This document shows, piece after piece, positions 24,000 through 38,400 of a DNA stretch of 64,000 nt. Made by a program: the position numbers and the translations under genes. The DNA comes from Apostichopus japonicus (Eukaryota; Echinodermata; Holothuroidea; Aspidochirotida; Stichopodidae): NCBI RefSeq assembly GCF_037975245.1, contig NC_092579.1, positions 24,349,166-24,413,165 of the forward strand, written 5' to 3'. The notes under the pieces were generated by a model, which worked only from the letters and a program-made list of their open reading frames with translations, was not told the origin of the DNA and searched no databases. Each line of letters opens with the position of its first letter. The stretch's first letter is position 1.

Positions 24000-24769
24000 G
24001 TGTGACTTGGAGCAGGTGTAGCACGTCACAATGTTTACTTCCTCCTCTTCGTAATACCGCGTATTACAGACCTAGCTCTAGTATATAGAGAACATGACAG
24101 CAGAGCACAGTCTAGTGGCTACCGTAACGTTACAATGGTTACTCGCTAGTGATTCATCCATCAACGATTTGTTATTAATCGCTCTACGTCGGGAAACCGG
24201 TAGTCGTAACAACATTCTCATCTGTCAAAGTCGTACGGATCTTAACCCTTTGGATCATGGCAAAATTGCCGATAGGAGAATGGATATAATTGCTTCAGCG
24301 AATTTCTTGGTGAGACCAAAGTCAGTCCACATTCGGAACGTACCGTTAACTGTTCATCAATGGAAACAGGTGTATTTGTCAATGAACTATTATTAATGTT
24401 AAGGCCCAACGTTAGGCCTAAGCTCATTGCAGCCTTCTTTGGTCGCTATTCATCTCGTCAGCCACCACCGCTGTACAACTGATAATTAATTTACCTTGGG
24501 CTTCGTTAAGCTTGTAAAGTTTGCAGGAAAATGTCGTTAGAATGAATTTTAAGTAAGGACTGCACTAAGCTTAAATTAATACCCTAGTCCAACCGTGGTT
24601 AGCCTGCCCTTAAGAACGAAGAGCCATTGGTAAGGGCTGACAGTACTAGTATTTTACCGATCAGCCTTACAAAAACAACACTGTTAGTCACTTGGTCAAA
24701 GTTGGTACATTTTACTATTGGTGGGCCAAGTAAGACAAACAGCCCAGCAGGCTATAACTAAAGGGAAAG
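24000..24769 (+). promoter_or_regulatory. Probable promoter and 5' UTR of the USP gene
   Basis: This stretch has more CpG dinucleotides than its surroundings and lies directly upstream of the USP start. A TATA-like agtatatagag occurs near 24080. A 100-codon ORF at 24094-24396 has no recognisable domain and is probably chance. The transcription start is not determinable from sequence alone. Confidence 0.3.
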
Positions 24770-26449
24770 ATGGAGCCCTATGATCATGAGGTCAGTAGCT
24801 ACAATGGCACACACAGTGACGCTTGGGTTACTCGGCGCACATCCAATCAGTTTGCACCATATTCAGGGGACAAAGTTCCAAATGGTTATCTGGAAAAAAA
24901 ACATAGCAAATTAACTGGACCTGCTTCTAGTACTAGTAGTATTAATGCTGGTCATAGTTTAAGAACCAGACCAAACAATATCAGGACAGAGACTCATCAT
25001 CGTTCCAAATTTCCCCAAAATGATATCAGAGCTAATCACTTGCCAACAGAGGCATCAAACCCAATGGGGAATGGGGATGGCCAGTCACCCCAAGGTTCAA
25101 CATCAGATTCAGGGGTGAGTAGCCAAAGGTCAAGCATATCAAGACAGAATGAATACTGGAGAGAACATACGGATTTAACTAGTAATGGTCACGGAAGTTA
25201 CCATGACAGTCACATGAGGTATTATCCACAAATGAGTCGCTCTATTACCCCAGATACGTTAACCATGACTGATTCCAGGTGTGATTATGATACAGCGAGC
25301 CTTCCTCGGACTCCGTACTCTAGCAACAGGACAGTCAGAAAACTTCCATTCAGTTCAACGCAAAGACCCCTTCGTAGTAGTTATAGTCAAGCGGATGTAA
25401 CACCTTGGAGCAGTAGGTATTCCAGTTTGCAACAAATTGAGACACTACCAAATAAGTACAATCCTCACCATCATGTTCCTGGAGAGGCTAATCTGATGTC
25501 TATGTCTAACACCAAAGAGTCACTTCAAAGTTCACAAGAGAGTATTATGACATATGCAGAGGGATATGGTTATGGACCAACATCTAATGGAAAGGGTACA
25601 TTAGATAGGACATCTAGCTTCAGTTCAAATATGAATTATCAGTTACAATCTCCGGGGAGTTCTTCAAGTCTACGTAGACATCATTCCCCCGTCACGGGAT
25701 ATCCGTTGCATAAGAGGACTCTTCCAGCAAATCCTCGGTATGCTAGCTCCCCTGTTGTAAATGTGGAGCACTCAAGTTACTGTGATAATAGCATGATCAG
25801 GGAACACTCCTCTCCTAAGTATAGTCAAGTTGATTCTATTGCTGAGGAGGAAGAAGACCAGAGTACAGTCACACCAAAGAAATCAAGAAAGCCGTCTCTT
25901 AAAGCATTCAATGCACTGGTAAATAAGATGACAGGTCAAATCAAAGGTTTGGATCATGACATGAAAAGTGGAGGTGTGGTTAAAAGAGAGTCACCAATGT
26001 CTCCATCCAAGTATCTAAGTAGCCCTATTAAATCTCCTGGATGTAACCATCACAAACAAGTGCCAGCTCTCATAGGGCTTAAGAATCATGGTAACACCTG
26101 CTACATGAACGCCATCATTCAATGCTTAAGCAATACCGATCGTCTCGCAGAGTATTTTGTTCGAGAAAGGCACAAAGATGACTTGTTAAAAGTGAAGAAG
26201 AATAAAAACAGGAAATTTGGGACAAGAGGAGAACTCACCGAGTGTTTTGCTCATCTGCTGCAAGCTCTTTGGTCTTTGAATTATTCATCCCATCATACCG
26301 AGGAATTTCGTAAAATTGTCGGAAAATATGCAAACCAGTACAAAGGAGATGACCAACATGATGCACAAGAGTTTCTGATCTGGCTCTTGGATAATGTTCA
26401 CGAAGATCTCAACTCGGGCTCTTCCAAGAAAAAATTTAAGCAGATAAAG
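24770..26449 (+). CDS. USP exon 1: disordered N-terminus and Cys box
   Basis: The start ATG at 24770 has A at -3 and G at +4, and an in-frame TAA at 24755-24757 shows the ORF does not extend upstream. 560 codons end at aag|gtgagt. It encodes a Ser/Thr/His-rich low-complexity region, then TPKKSRKPSLKAFNALVNKM and the first catalytic motifs GLKNHGNTCYMNAI and GDDQHDAQEFLIW. Confidence 0.93.
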
Positions 26450-29400
26450 GTGAGTGCCTTGCGATATATCCAAGTTGGGCAAAATATGACACCTTTCTCA
26501 TGATGCATTATTGCAAATGGAAAGAACAGGAAGATAGTTGGGTCCCCCTTCCTTAAGTTAATTCCTATTGTTAGTAAATTACAGTAGGTAATGCTTGAGA
26601 TTGGTTTGTGACTATATCAAATATGTTATTTTTTCTTTCAAACTTCTCTGTTTCATAGTGAGTGATAAAAAGTTCAATGTGCACAATTCATGCCACATCA
26701 CATATGTACAGATGGGACACATGTGATTAAACTTGCACAGGAAACCGGTTTTAATACCGAAACCGTTTTTTGCTGACCGAATTTCGGTACTATATTTTAT
26801 TTTAAGAAAACCGAAAAATCCACATTTGAATTGCAAATACTGGAAAAACAAAGATAAAGCTTCCATCCATCATTTGTTGACTTTGGTTTCCCCCTATTTA
26901 CTGTTCTTTTTGCAATATGAAAGTAAATTGCAACAAGAGTAAGCTTTTCAGCTAGACGACATTGTCAGCTACGATCGGCACACGCCATATACCAGTGCAT
27001 GAGTATGGATAGCTAGGCCTAACATTAGGCTATGCAGCCCTTATATATGCGTGCATCAGTTAGGTGACCTTGTAGTGTTGAACTGACCTTGGTGGCCAAC
27101 GTTAGTAGTTGTGAGAAGTACACACTCAAATTACGAGATGTAGTTCAAAATAAATGTGTTTGTCCTCTTTGTGTTATTCTTATAAATTTTATTTCAATGT
27201 AATAGTAGAGGATATGGAGAAAATCTTTTCAAACACATTGGGCACAGTTTGTTTTAAAAAAATGATTGTGATTTTTTTTTCTGAATATGAACTTGAACAT
27301 GAACTTCGTGAAGTACAGTAAACACAAGACAAACGATAGGTGTTCGTGATGTTAAAACTTAAAGAAAATATATACTAACACATTTCTCTTTGATATTTTA
27401 CTTCAGTTAAGATAACGTGGGTAATAAAAAGAGAGTCATGAAGACAGTAACATTTCTTGAATTTATTCTCCTTATTTTTACCCTTTACTGCGAAAGAACT
27501 AGACTTGGACCGCTGTTGGTAAAGCTTCAAAAATACGCATCTTAGCAATCGTGACCCCCGTCAGAGATTTGGATGTTTTTTTTAAATGCAATTTGGGAGG
27601 GGGAAAAAAACAGGTTTTGAACCAGATTCAATTTTTTTGGCTGTCTGAAAAACCAGTTCTAATTTTCACGAAACCGTGCAAGCTTACACGTGATACACTT
27701 TGGAAACTTTTGAAGTCTTTCAACTTTTGGTGCTAGACAAGTGTAAAAGTTTGCAAACCTTCACCGTGGACAGACCTGTGACTAGATCACTGTCCTGATC
27801 AAACTATTAATATGTGTATCAACCCTTTCAGCGATGTCTCTTTTACAGTGTGTTCATGTCATACCTTGCATAGACCGTATACAATATTTAGATTTAGATA
27901 GTTACTGCTTATAGTCATACCTTACAGTTCAGAACAGCACACTACCACATTTGTTTTGGGTATTTTAATTAAATTGCACTCTGCTGGTGTGGTCCACAAA
28001 AGCATTCTTTTATGTGAAAAATTAACGAATGAAATCATGATCATTTAACCATGGTTACTCAATTTTGAGTTACTACAGTGCATATGGCTGTTGAAGTGTA
28101 CAGTAGTGTGCATAAGTACACTACAGCATGTCACACTAAATGACATTTTGTATAGATCATTTAGGATCTAAAATTAAGAGATAACATTAATTACGACCAG
28201 AGTGTTGTCACAAAGACAGCTCAGTAATATTTATAGGAACTTAGAATACCTAGCAGAACTCAAGTGTCTGTCGTCACCTGTTTTGATACTGTTGATGTGC
28301 AAGGTTTGATGAATAGGTAGTACAGTGTGTTCAGCCATGGTTTAAATGTTATCTGAAGGTTCTTCTATGGGGGGGGGGGGGCTATGGTAACAATAGAGCA
28401 GTCTTCATATGTCTAATAAATACACAAATTTGTCTAAATATTGAAAAGGATTGATCTACAGATCCATTAAACTAAATGGGAAAAAAATTGTCTTTTTTCC
28501 TGGCTTCACCATCCTAACAAAAACAAGATTGACAGCCCACACCCTAAACTGAGCCAAGTCATTTTGAATAGTTGACTTGTACATTGTAAGGATGCTCTTG
28601 TGAAGAAAAGTCAGCCAAGACAGAGTGTGGGCACAAAAGTCAACCAGGTGTACTGATCATACACGTTATCAATCCCAGTTCTGTTTACATTGAGGACCAT
28701 GTGATCATGACAATCATATGTATGGTAATTACTTTAATATCATTATTTTCCTGAAATATATGTTTCCATTCAGATTGTAAGTACTATCAACTTTATAAAT
28801 ATAATAAATATTAAGTCAACAACTTTGACTTGTTGTACAATTGAAGATGTAATCACCAAACCTACTTACTGTAGGTTTCTTGCCTTTGATTACTGACAAT
28901 CTCATTATCATCCGCACAAATGGCGTCTCCTACGGTAACAAGAATTGGCTACAAGTCTGCTGTATGCAATGTAGTTTAGGTAATGAATGTGTCAGGAGAT
29001 CCACCTTCCACATCCAACATGAATGAATAAATGCAAATCAATGTTCAATTGAGTACAGTGTGTAGGTTTACTGAGAGTAAATGCATTTGAAGGGAGACTT
29101 AATGTAAAGTTGGTGTACATAGTTCACTATAAGGTAGTAGACAAGATCATATGCAGTATAAGACTATATATTAGTAATAACAAGCATGCAATATGTATGC
29201 ATGTTATTCACTGCTTGATGAGATCAATGGTGAAAACAAATATTATCTATATGTCTTGAACTAATTTACATGTGAGAAGGGAGTAGATTAAATAATTGGA
29301 GAAAGAGCATGTGTTGAGGCTGCCTTTCCAAGTAACTGTTTTAGAGTTTGCTGACATACAATTCTGTTTTGGTCGGTAGGATCCGTCTTGGACAAGTTTC

Positions 29401-32400
29401 CTCTGGACAGCTTTTACCTCTTGGTACATTATCTAGGCCTTGTATCTTTAATAACGGAGGTAGTTTGGCAGCTTAGTGAGTGTTCCCATTTGTGTAGAGT
29501 GATAAACTAGTTTTGTGAATTGACAAAAGTCCATAACAGTTCATCAACATTAATTCCATTACTTTGAATAGTTACCACTGTTAGAAACTGCTCTACCAAA
29601 TTGTCAATCATGTGCACTAATACTTTGCAAACATCCATATTAAGCCCTTATAAGGCTTCAATGCAGTTTGAAAGGTTAACAGATTTTTAGTTTGGATACA
29701 AGCAGACTGCTTTTGTGATTTAAAACTTGTTGACATGCAGTCTGTCCAGTGTTGAATGTCCCAAGCTTGACTATCATAGACTTGAAATGAGAGTGGCTAG
29801 CATCAATCGGCACACGCCATATACCAGTGCATGAGTATGGATAGCTAGGCCTAACATTAGGCTATGCAGCCCTTATATATGCGTGCATCAGTTAGGTGAC
29901 CTTGTAGTGTTGAACTGACCTTGGTGGCCAACGTTAGTAGTTGTGAGAAGTACACACTCAAATTACGAGATGTAGTTCAAAATAAATGTGTTTGTCCTCT
30001 TTGTGTTATTCTTATAAATTTTATTTCAATGTAATAGTAGAGGATATGGAGAAAATCTTTTCAAACACATTGGGCACAGTTTGTTTTAAAAAAATGATTG
30101 TGATTTTTTTTTCTGAATATGAACTTGAACATGAACTTCGTGAAGTACAGTAAACACAAGACAAACGATAGGTGTTCGTGATGTTAAAACTTAAAGAAAA
30201 TATATACTAACACATTTCTCTTTGATATTTTACTTCAGTTAAGATAACGTGGGTAATAAAAAGAGAGTCATGAAGACAGTAACATTTCTTGAATTTATTC
30301 TCCTTATTTTTACCCTTTACTGCGAAAGAACTAGACTTGGACCGCTGTTGGTAAAGCTTCAAAAATACGCATCTTAGCAATCGTGACCCCCGTCAGAGAT
30401 TTGGATGTTTTTTTTAAATGCAATTTGGGAGGGGGAAAAAAACAGGTTTTGAACCAGATTCAATTTTTTTGGCTGTCTGAAAAACCAGTTCTAATTTTCA
30501 CGAAACCGTGCAAGCTTACACGTGATACACTTTGGAAACTTTTGAAGTCTTTCAACTTTTGGTGCTAGACAAGTGTAAAAGTTTGCAAACCTTCACCGTG
30601 GACAGACCTGTGACTAGATCACTGTCCTGATCAAACTATTAATATGTGTATCAACCCTTTCAGCGATGTCTCTTTTACAGTGTGTTCATGTCATACCTTG
30701 CATAGACCGTATACAATATTTAGATTTAGATAGTTACTGCTTATAGTCATACCTTACAGTTCAGAACAGCACACTACCACATTTGTTTTGGGTATTTTAA
30801 TTAAATTGCACTCTGCTGGTGTGGTCCACAAAAGCATTCTTTTATGTGAAAAATTAACGAATGAAATCATGATCATTTAACCATGGTTACTCAATTTTGA
30901 GTTACTACAGTGCATATGGCTGTTGAAGTGTACAGTAGTGTGCATAAGTACACTACAGCATGTCACACTAAATGACATTTTGTATAGATCATTTAGGATC
31001 TAAAATTAAGAGATAACATTAATTACGACCAGAGTGTTGTCACAAAGACAGCTCAGTAATATTTATAGGAACTTAGAATACCTAGCAGAACTCAAGTGTC
31101 TGTCGTCACCTGTTTTGATACTGTTGATGTGCAAGGTTTGATGAATAGGTAGTACAGTGTGTTCAGCCATGGTTTAAATGTTATCTGAAGGTTCTTCTAT
31201 GGGGGGGGGGGGGGCTATGGTAACAATAGAGCAGTCTTCATATGTCTAATAAATACACAAATTTGTCTAAATATTGAAAAGGATTGATCTACAGATCCAT
31301 TAAACTAAATGGGAAAAAAATTGTCTTTTTTCCTGGCTTCACCATCCTAACAAAAACAAGATTGACAGCCCACACCCTAAACTGAGCCAAGTCATTTTGA
31401 ATAGTTGACTTGTACATTGTAAGGATGCTCTTGTGAAGAAAAGTCAGCCAAGACAGAGTGTGGGCACAAAAGTCAACCAGGTGTACTGATCATACACGTT
31501 ATCAATCCCAGTTCTGTTTACATTGAGGACCATGTGATCATGACAATCATATGTATGGTAATTACTTTAATATCATTATTTTCCTGAAATATATGTTTCC
31601 ATTCAGATTGTAAGTACTATCAACTTTATAAATATAATAAATATTAAGTCAACAACTTTGACTTGTTGTACAATTGAAGATGTAATCACCAAACCTACTT
31701 ACTGTAGGTTTCTTGCCTTTGATTACTGACAATCTCATTATCATCCGCACAAATGGCGTCTCCTACGGTAACAAGAATTGGCTACAAGTCTGCTGTATGC
31801 AATGTAGTTTAGGTAATGAATGTGTCAGGAGATCCACCTTCCACATCCAACATGAATGAATAAATGCAAATCAATGTTCAATTGAGTACAGTGTGTAGGT
31901 TTACTGAGAGTAAATGCATTTGAAGGGAGACTTAATGTAAAGTTGGTGTACATAGTTCACTATAAGGTAGTAGACAAGATCATATGCAGTATAAGACTAT
32001 ATATTAGTAATAACAAGCATGCAATATGTATGCATGTTATTCACTGCTTGATGAGATCAATGGTGAAAACAAATATTATCTATATGTCTTGAACTAATTT
32101 ACATGTGAGAAGGGAGTAGATTAAATAATTGGAGAAAGAGCATGTGTTGAGGTTGCCTTTCCAAGTAACTGTTTTAGAGTTTGCTGACATACAATTCTGT
32201 TTTGGTCGGTAGGATCCGTCTTGGACAAGTTTCCTCTGGACAGCTTTTACCTCTTGGTACATTATCTAGGCCTTGTATCTTTAATAACGGAGGTAGTTTG
32301 GCAGCTTAGTGAGTGTTCCCATTTGTGTAGAGTGATAAACTAGTTTTGTGAATTGACAAAAGTCCATAACAGTTCATCAACATTAATTCCATTACTTTGA

Positions 32401-35400
32401 ATAGTTACCACTGTTAGAAACTGCTCTACCAAATTGTCAATCATGTGCACTAATACTTTGCAAACATCCATATTAAGCCCTTATAAGGCTTCAATGCAGT
32501 TTGAAAGGTTAACAGATTTTTAGTTTGGATACAAGCAGACTGCTTTTGTGATTTAAAACTTGTTGACATGCAGTCTGTCCAGTGTTGAATGTCCCAAGCT
32601 TGACTATCATAGACTTGAAATGAGAGTGGCTAGCATCACTATCCTCTGGAAACCCAGTGTTGTTTCAACTTGGATCAATGGACTTGGAAGTTGGAACAAC
32701 TTGGAACAACAAGGTGTTCTGATGATGTCCCATTGATGACATAGTAAACTGTATACAGTGCATTCACTCATATTCACCAGTGTTATTCAGGAGACAATAC
32801 ATTACATCACGTCAGGCTACAACTTATAGATATATTCTGTCCCATAAATTAATCTGATACTGTCAATGTCAACCATTGCGACTAGTTTTCAGTTTCGATG
32901 TTGTGTACATTTGTACTATGAGTTTGTAACCGGCAATATTAACTCTCTTCACTTACATAACAATATAACAGAGAGTATTTTACCATTATCTTCACCTTCC
33001 CCTTATCCTAGGTTTACCTCTATAATCACTACTGTAGCAGCACAGACAGGAAGTCCTCCCTACATCACACTTCCCAAACATGTTAACATACTTTTCCAAC
33101 CTCTTTAAAGAATTGTCTGGTAGCCCTTAGAAGTGACCTTAAAAAATGATGAATAATTTTCCAAACAGGTTTTCAAAATATGAGAATGCTAATGTTGGGT
33201 TTTACAGAGAAACGATTTTTAATCGTGTAGGATGAATATTTAAAGTATACTTTGAACAGTACAGAACGTGACATCACCTTCGCAAATGCAGACTGTGACA
33301 TAGCCTATACTTCATACAGTTCTTACAGTAATCACAACATAAACCGCATTTGAATACAGATTAATTTCTTCCTTACTTTTCGGTGAAATTTCTTATAAAT
33401 TATATATGTTTTATAAAAATTGTTAAGCCGTCATATATGTAGGGCATCAGAGTTTTTGTGATTTTTGTGTAATACAAGATAAGTTTGAACAACAGACTCT
33501 TCGTTGTTTATACATCGCGCTGTCCAGCTCCAACGCGAAGAATGTTTGCATGTCGGCTACTCTAACGTTTACAATCGGACAGTTCTGCGAAGCCTAAGCT
33601 TCTCAGTACTACATTCTGCTCTGACATCGATTCTGCCAAGTTTCATCTTTCGGTGTTCTTCCAAATACTTTTCAAGTTTCTTTTTACTGTTAAGTTGATC
33701 TGTGAATTTTATTTCAGTGATTTTGAAGAACAGTTTATGAACTGTGGTTTGAGTGTGAGAGTATAAATTTGATGTGCAACACTATGTACGTATACCAACT
33801 TGGCATGGTAGGCTTTATACGTTCACGATGTGTACGTAATATAATTATAATAGGCTATCACCTGTGCATGTACACGCGAGAGTGCATTTGCCGCGGAAAT
33901 GAGAGTGCTAACTTCAAGTCGCTCGTTTTGCCTATTTGCCTGCACTAGGTCAATCACCAAATTGATGCGTTCGAACAATGGTGAATTTGAAAACCAGATT
34001 TCTACAAGAAGAAAACATCGAATGGGGACAATTTGCACATGGTTGGAAGGAGCAAAATAAGAACTATGAGGACAATGTATCAAAATCTTCCACCAGACAA
34101 GTACCAGTAGATCACTTACACTTTGACCTCCACAGTAACTATCTACAACAAAAGCCCTACAATCTGTATGTGCACCACATATCAGATCTCTCCAATAAAG
34201 GAACCTTTGGTATGATGTCATTGCCAGTGATGTCAGAGTGTGGTCACTCCTTAATTTATAGCTTAACATCTGTTTACTAGAAAGATAAATATGTGGACAG
34301 AGTAACTTCCTGTCCCATCCTCTGTAATCCATTGTCAAAGCATATACTGAGATGTAACTTTCATCAATGGTATTCAGTAGTAGTTATTTAGCCAGATGAA
34401 GCTCTAATATATATACTCAGTCTCTGTTAGTCTGTTTAATTGAAGCCATTGTTTGTGTCCTTATTTCTTTGTCACATACAGCTGTGACAACAGTACCTGT
34501 CTCTGATCATATGCCAGATGTATACGTGTAATTTATTTTAGAAATTTATTAAGTAATTTACTAAAGGAAGCAACCTGATTTTTAATTATGTACAGTACTG
34601 TGAGCATTATTATCAAGGTACAGAATTTACTCAATTTTCAGCATTAGGAATTTTACTTCTTGAAATTTAACATTGACCTTTTCTGTTGTTGTCAATGATT
34701 AATGGCCTGACAGATGAAGAGAGGGAGCTAAAAAGTACATTAACATGAAGTGTTTTAATTATGTTTGCTCACTTTCAAGGAGATAAGCAAACCTCTCTGG
34801 CCAAGAAAACATGCATTATATACCATATTAAAAATTGAATGGAATGGTGTTCTTACTGTGTATGTATAAATGATGCACACACTATTGAACCATTGCTAAC
34901 AATTTCCTAAGAATTCAATTAATGATTGTACTTCCCATTGGAAGGTACAGTATGGTTAGATGTATGGGGCTTGATTAGGATGCAGTTAGCCCAGATAAAT
35001 TAGAAAGTACAAAAGAAGACTGGATGCAGTATATTTGCCAATACTGCAAGTATCCAGCTTTCAGACCTGTGAGAAGTTAGTATGGTACATCAAATTCTCT
35101 TCTATTTTAATATCATATGATTCATATCCACATAATAAATTACTGTATGCACATTGTGACTTGTTTCGATTGCTAGCAGTAATATCTAGTACATACATTC
35201 CGAATATAACTGATTTTCTAGATAGTTAGCTTGTTCTAGAAACTTAGAGTTATCAATATGTAGCTTGGGATTGATAGGTAGAGTTATCAATATTAGGTAG
35301 AGGGATCAATATGTAGATCTATCAATAGTTAGAGTTATCAATAGCTAGAGGTACCGATAGGTAGAGTTATCAATAGCTAGAGGTACCGATAGGTAGAGTT

Positions 35401-38400
35401 ATCAATATGTAGATCTATCAATAGTTAGAGTTATCAATAGCTAGAGGTACCGATAGGTAGAGTTATCAATAGCTAGAGGTACCGATAGGTAGAGTTATCA
35501 ATAGGTAGAGGGATCAATGGGTAGAGTTATCAACAAGTAGCTCAATCAATAGGTAGATTTATCAATATGTAGACCTATCAAGAGGTAAAGTTATCAATAC
35601 CTAGAGGTACAAATAGGTAGAGGTATGAATAGGTAGATTAATCAATAGGTAGAGTTATTCATTGATAGATAACATTGTACAATGGTTGTTTTTCTGCATT
35701 ATTCCTTCCATGTTTAACCAAGTTGTACATCCAATGTCACTCAGTACAATCAAATTTACTGCACTCCTGTCTTGCCTGTATTGCTCTTTCCCATTTATCT
35801 TTCATCATTGGGTCCCCCTGACCCCCCCCCCCTCTGGGCCAACAGCCATTACCTTTTCCAAATCTACTGTTCGTGATGTCCACAGCCTGTATCACTGGAG
35901 ACTGATTCTCATATAGATCTGCATGAATCACATATCCAATGTGTACACACCTTATACAAACTCTGCCATAACTTGCATTCACTCACAGACAATTTTGGAT
36001 CCAGATCAATAAATATTATTAAATATTATGGATTATCTATACATTATTCCAGCACTGGAGAGAAAAACTCTATAAAAAGCACAAATGATGATAAGTGAGA
36101 TAAATCAACAATGGAAATTTTTGAGCATTGGCATCCTAAGGTCACAGATTTGATTGATTTACTCATAAACAAATGAAGTCCACTCCCTATCATTTTCTTT
36201 TGTTGTATCAAATGAATTTGGGTGTTATCTTTGGTTAAACAAAACAGTATGCAAGATATCTGATTTCAGACTGGATTATGGTCTAACCGCTTTCTATAAT
36301 ATATAAAAAGGGTGAAAAGTGAGATAAAAAATTGTTGTTATCCTTCCCTCCTCTCTTACATGCAAAGAGATTATTATGATACAAGTTTATCAATGTTTTC
36401 ATACATGATATCTTGATTGAATTCAGGTCCTTTCTGACTTCAGGAATTTGACCAAAACTTAGAATCCAACAAGATTCCAGTGCATTGCAATAAATATATT
36501 AGAAGTTGAGAATGCTAGATTTACGAGGAAGTGGGTGCTGACCCTGAAATAAATCAGTGGGGGGGGGGGGGGCACAGTGCTTAAACGTTACCCCTACTCT
36601 TGTAGGCTAGTGATATTCAGTGCATAAGTAGAATGGAGACAGGTAAGTTTTGATCTTTAAAACCCAAACCAAAGGGTTCTTTTTTTTTTGTATTTATATT
36701 TAATAATAAAGAAATTATGGTATCATAATAATACTAACTGGTAACTTGGTATTGGTTATTGCAACAAGTAAGTTAAGCAAAGTAGAAATTTATTTTAACA
36801 GTGAAATTTAAACTCTGGGTTGCTCAATATATATACAGTAAAGTTGTGAGATGTACGACAGCTATTAGTTAAGATTTTAGTCTCTAATTTCAGGCAGTTT
36901 TATGATCACTCGAGACTAAAACATCCTCTTAGACGTTCTAACCAAATGAACATTTATGAGGGAATATCTGAATAATTGATGGTACTGTTCTCTCAGATTA
37001 ATGAAGTTGTCTCCCAGATGTCTCGCAGACACTATGTCATATTAGTAGTAATCATGCATAAAGCAAGTGGGAAATGTCTTAAACTTCTTGAATTTTCAAA
37101 CCAAAGACATTGCAAAGATCTGCTTTAAGAAATGAAACACACAAATGACTGCTCACTGCCTAGCATTTCTGAATTGGATGATTCAAATAAGATTTAAGTA
37201 GTTTAAAAAGCTTAGGAGTTACAGTATATAAAATGTGACAAGTATGTTGGCAAGTCAAAGATTAAATACATAATTATGGGAAAGGAAATAAGTTACAACC
37301 ATTTCATGTAAATAAGTCCAAACAACAAAGTTGGTCCTGATAACAATGTCATTATGTAATGGATGATATAAGTGATTGTTTTATCACTGTACATAAGAAA
37401 CTGTGTTGTTGGCCCTCAGACATCAAGAGGATAACGTTTAGTGTCCAACAAGAAATGTAGCTGTTTCCTACTGCCAGACAAATTCTGCAAAAATCAGCAC
37501 CGTGTAAAAATGACTTTTTCATGTTTACCCTTTGTGTAAACTACTCATGGACTCACTCAATATCTAGAACCTTGGGAAAATTGACCACTTTCCTCAAACT
37601 GGGCAATGGGCATAATGTTTTCACAGGGATGTTCAACCTGGGCTGGATATAGCTCTTCTTCTGATAGACTGGTGGCAATGAATAGATGCTAAATTTATGG
37701 ATCGCTCTGCTGTGGGCACTCTGCAATATGCTTTGAAGAACCTTTCTAGAAATATTATTGACGTCCATTTTTCTGAAGAGGTTTCTCTGTCTTTCTCTAA
37801 TTTATATTTTCCTTTTTCCCCTATTATATTTATTTCCCCTTTCTGTTGTCTCTTGTCACCAAGTGTCCCCTATGACTTCAACCAAGTGTTGTCGGCACAC
37901 CAGTGGAGTCAGATCACAATTTTATAAATGAAAACAGAAAGGTTTTGATGCAGAACCGTATCATTTTGGTTACATACTTTACAACCTGTCATACTCCTAT
38001 AGGGATGCCTCTATAGAACAGCTTCAGTGTTGGCCTCTCGGATTGAAATATTTTCCTAATTGCTACTTTACCAAGGCTTGCAGACTATACTGCGAGCCAT
38101 CATCATTTGCCAATGTACAACTTAACTTTTATTCAATGCAGAATATATAATGCATATGTTCATCTAATGCGACTGTTTGTAGAAATGAGAATTTCCTTGA
38201 CAGACATGTCTTGTGATGCTGTGTGTATTGTACTACAATTATGTTTGCATCAGTGACTTGTAATTTATACAGCCTTTGTACATATACCTTTAATGTATTT
38301 TAGTATGAAATCTATCAATAAACATACAACAGGGGTCCGTGGTAAGTTGTAGCTCTGCTGAATTCCAAACAGCCTGTACTAGAAACTCATCGACTGGCAG

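Noticed and set aside
27551-27736. Identical 61-codon frames in both copies of the duplication as a duplicated gene
   Set aside because: Identity follows from the DNA duplication itself; the frame is short, begins without upstream support and has no domain.
33823-34338. 171-codon minus-strand frame as a gene
   Set aside because: No recognisable domain, rich in aromatic and Cys residues in a shadow-like way, and overlapped by a plus-strand frame; kept only as an observation.
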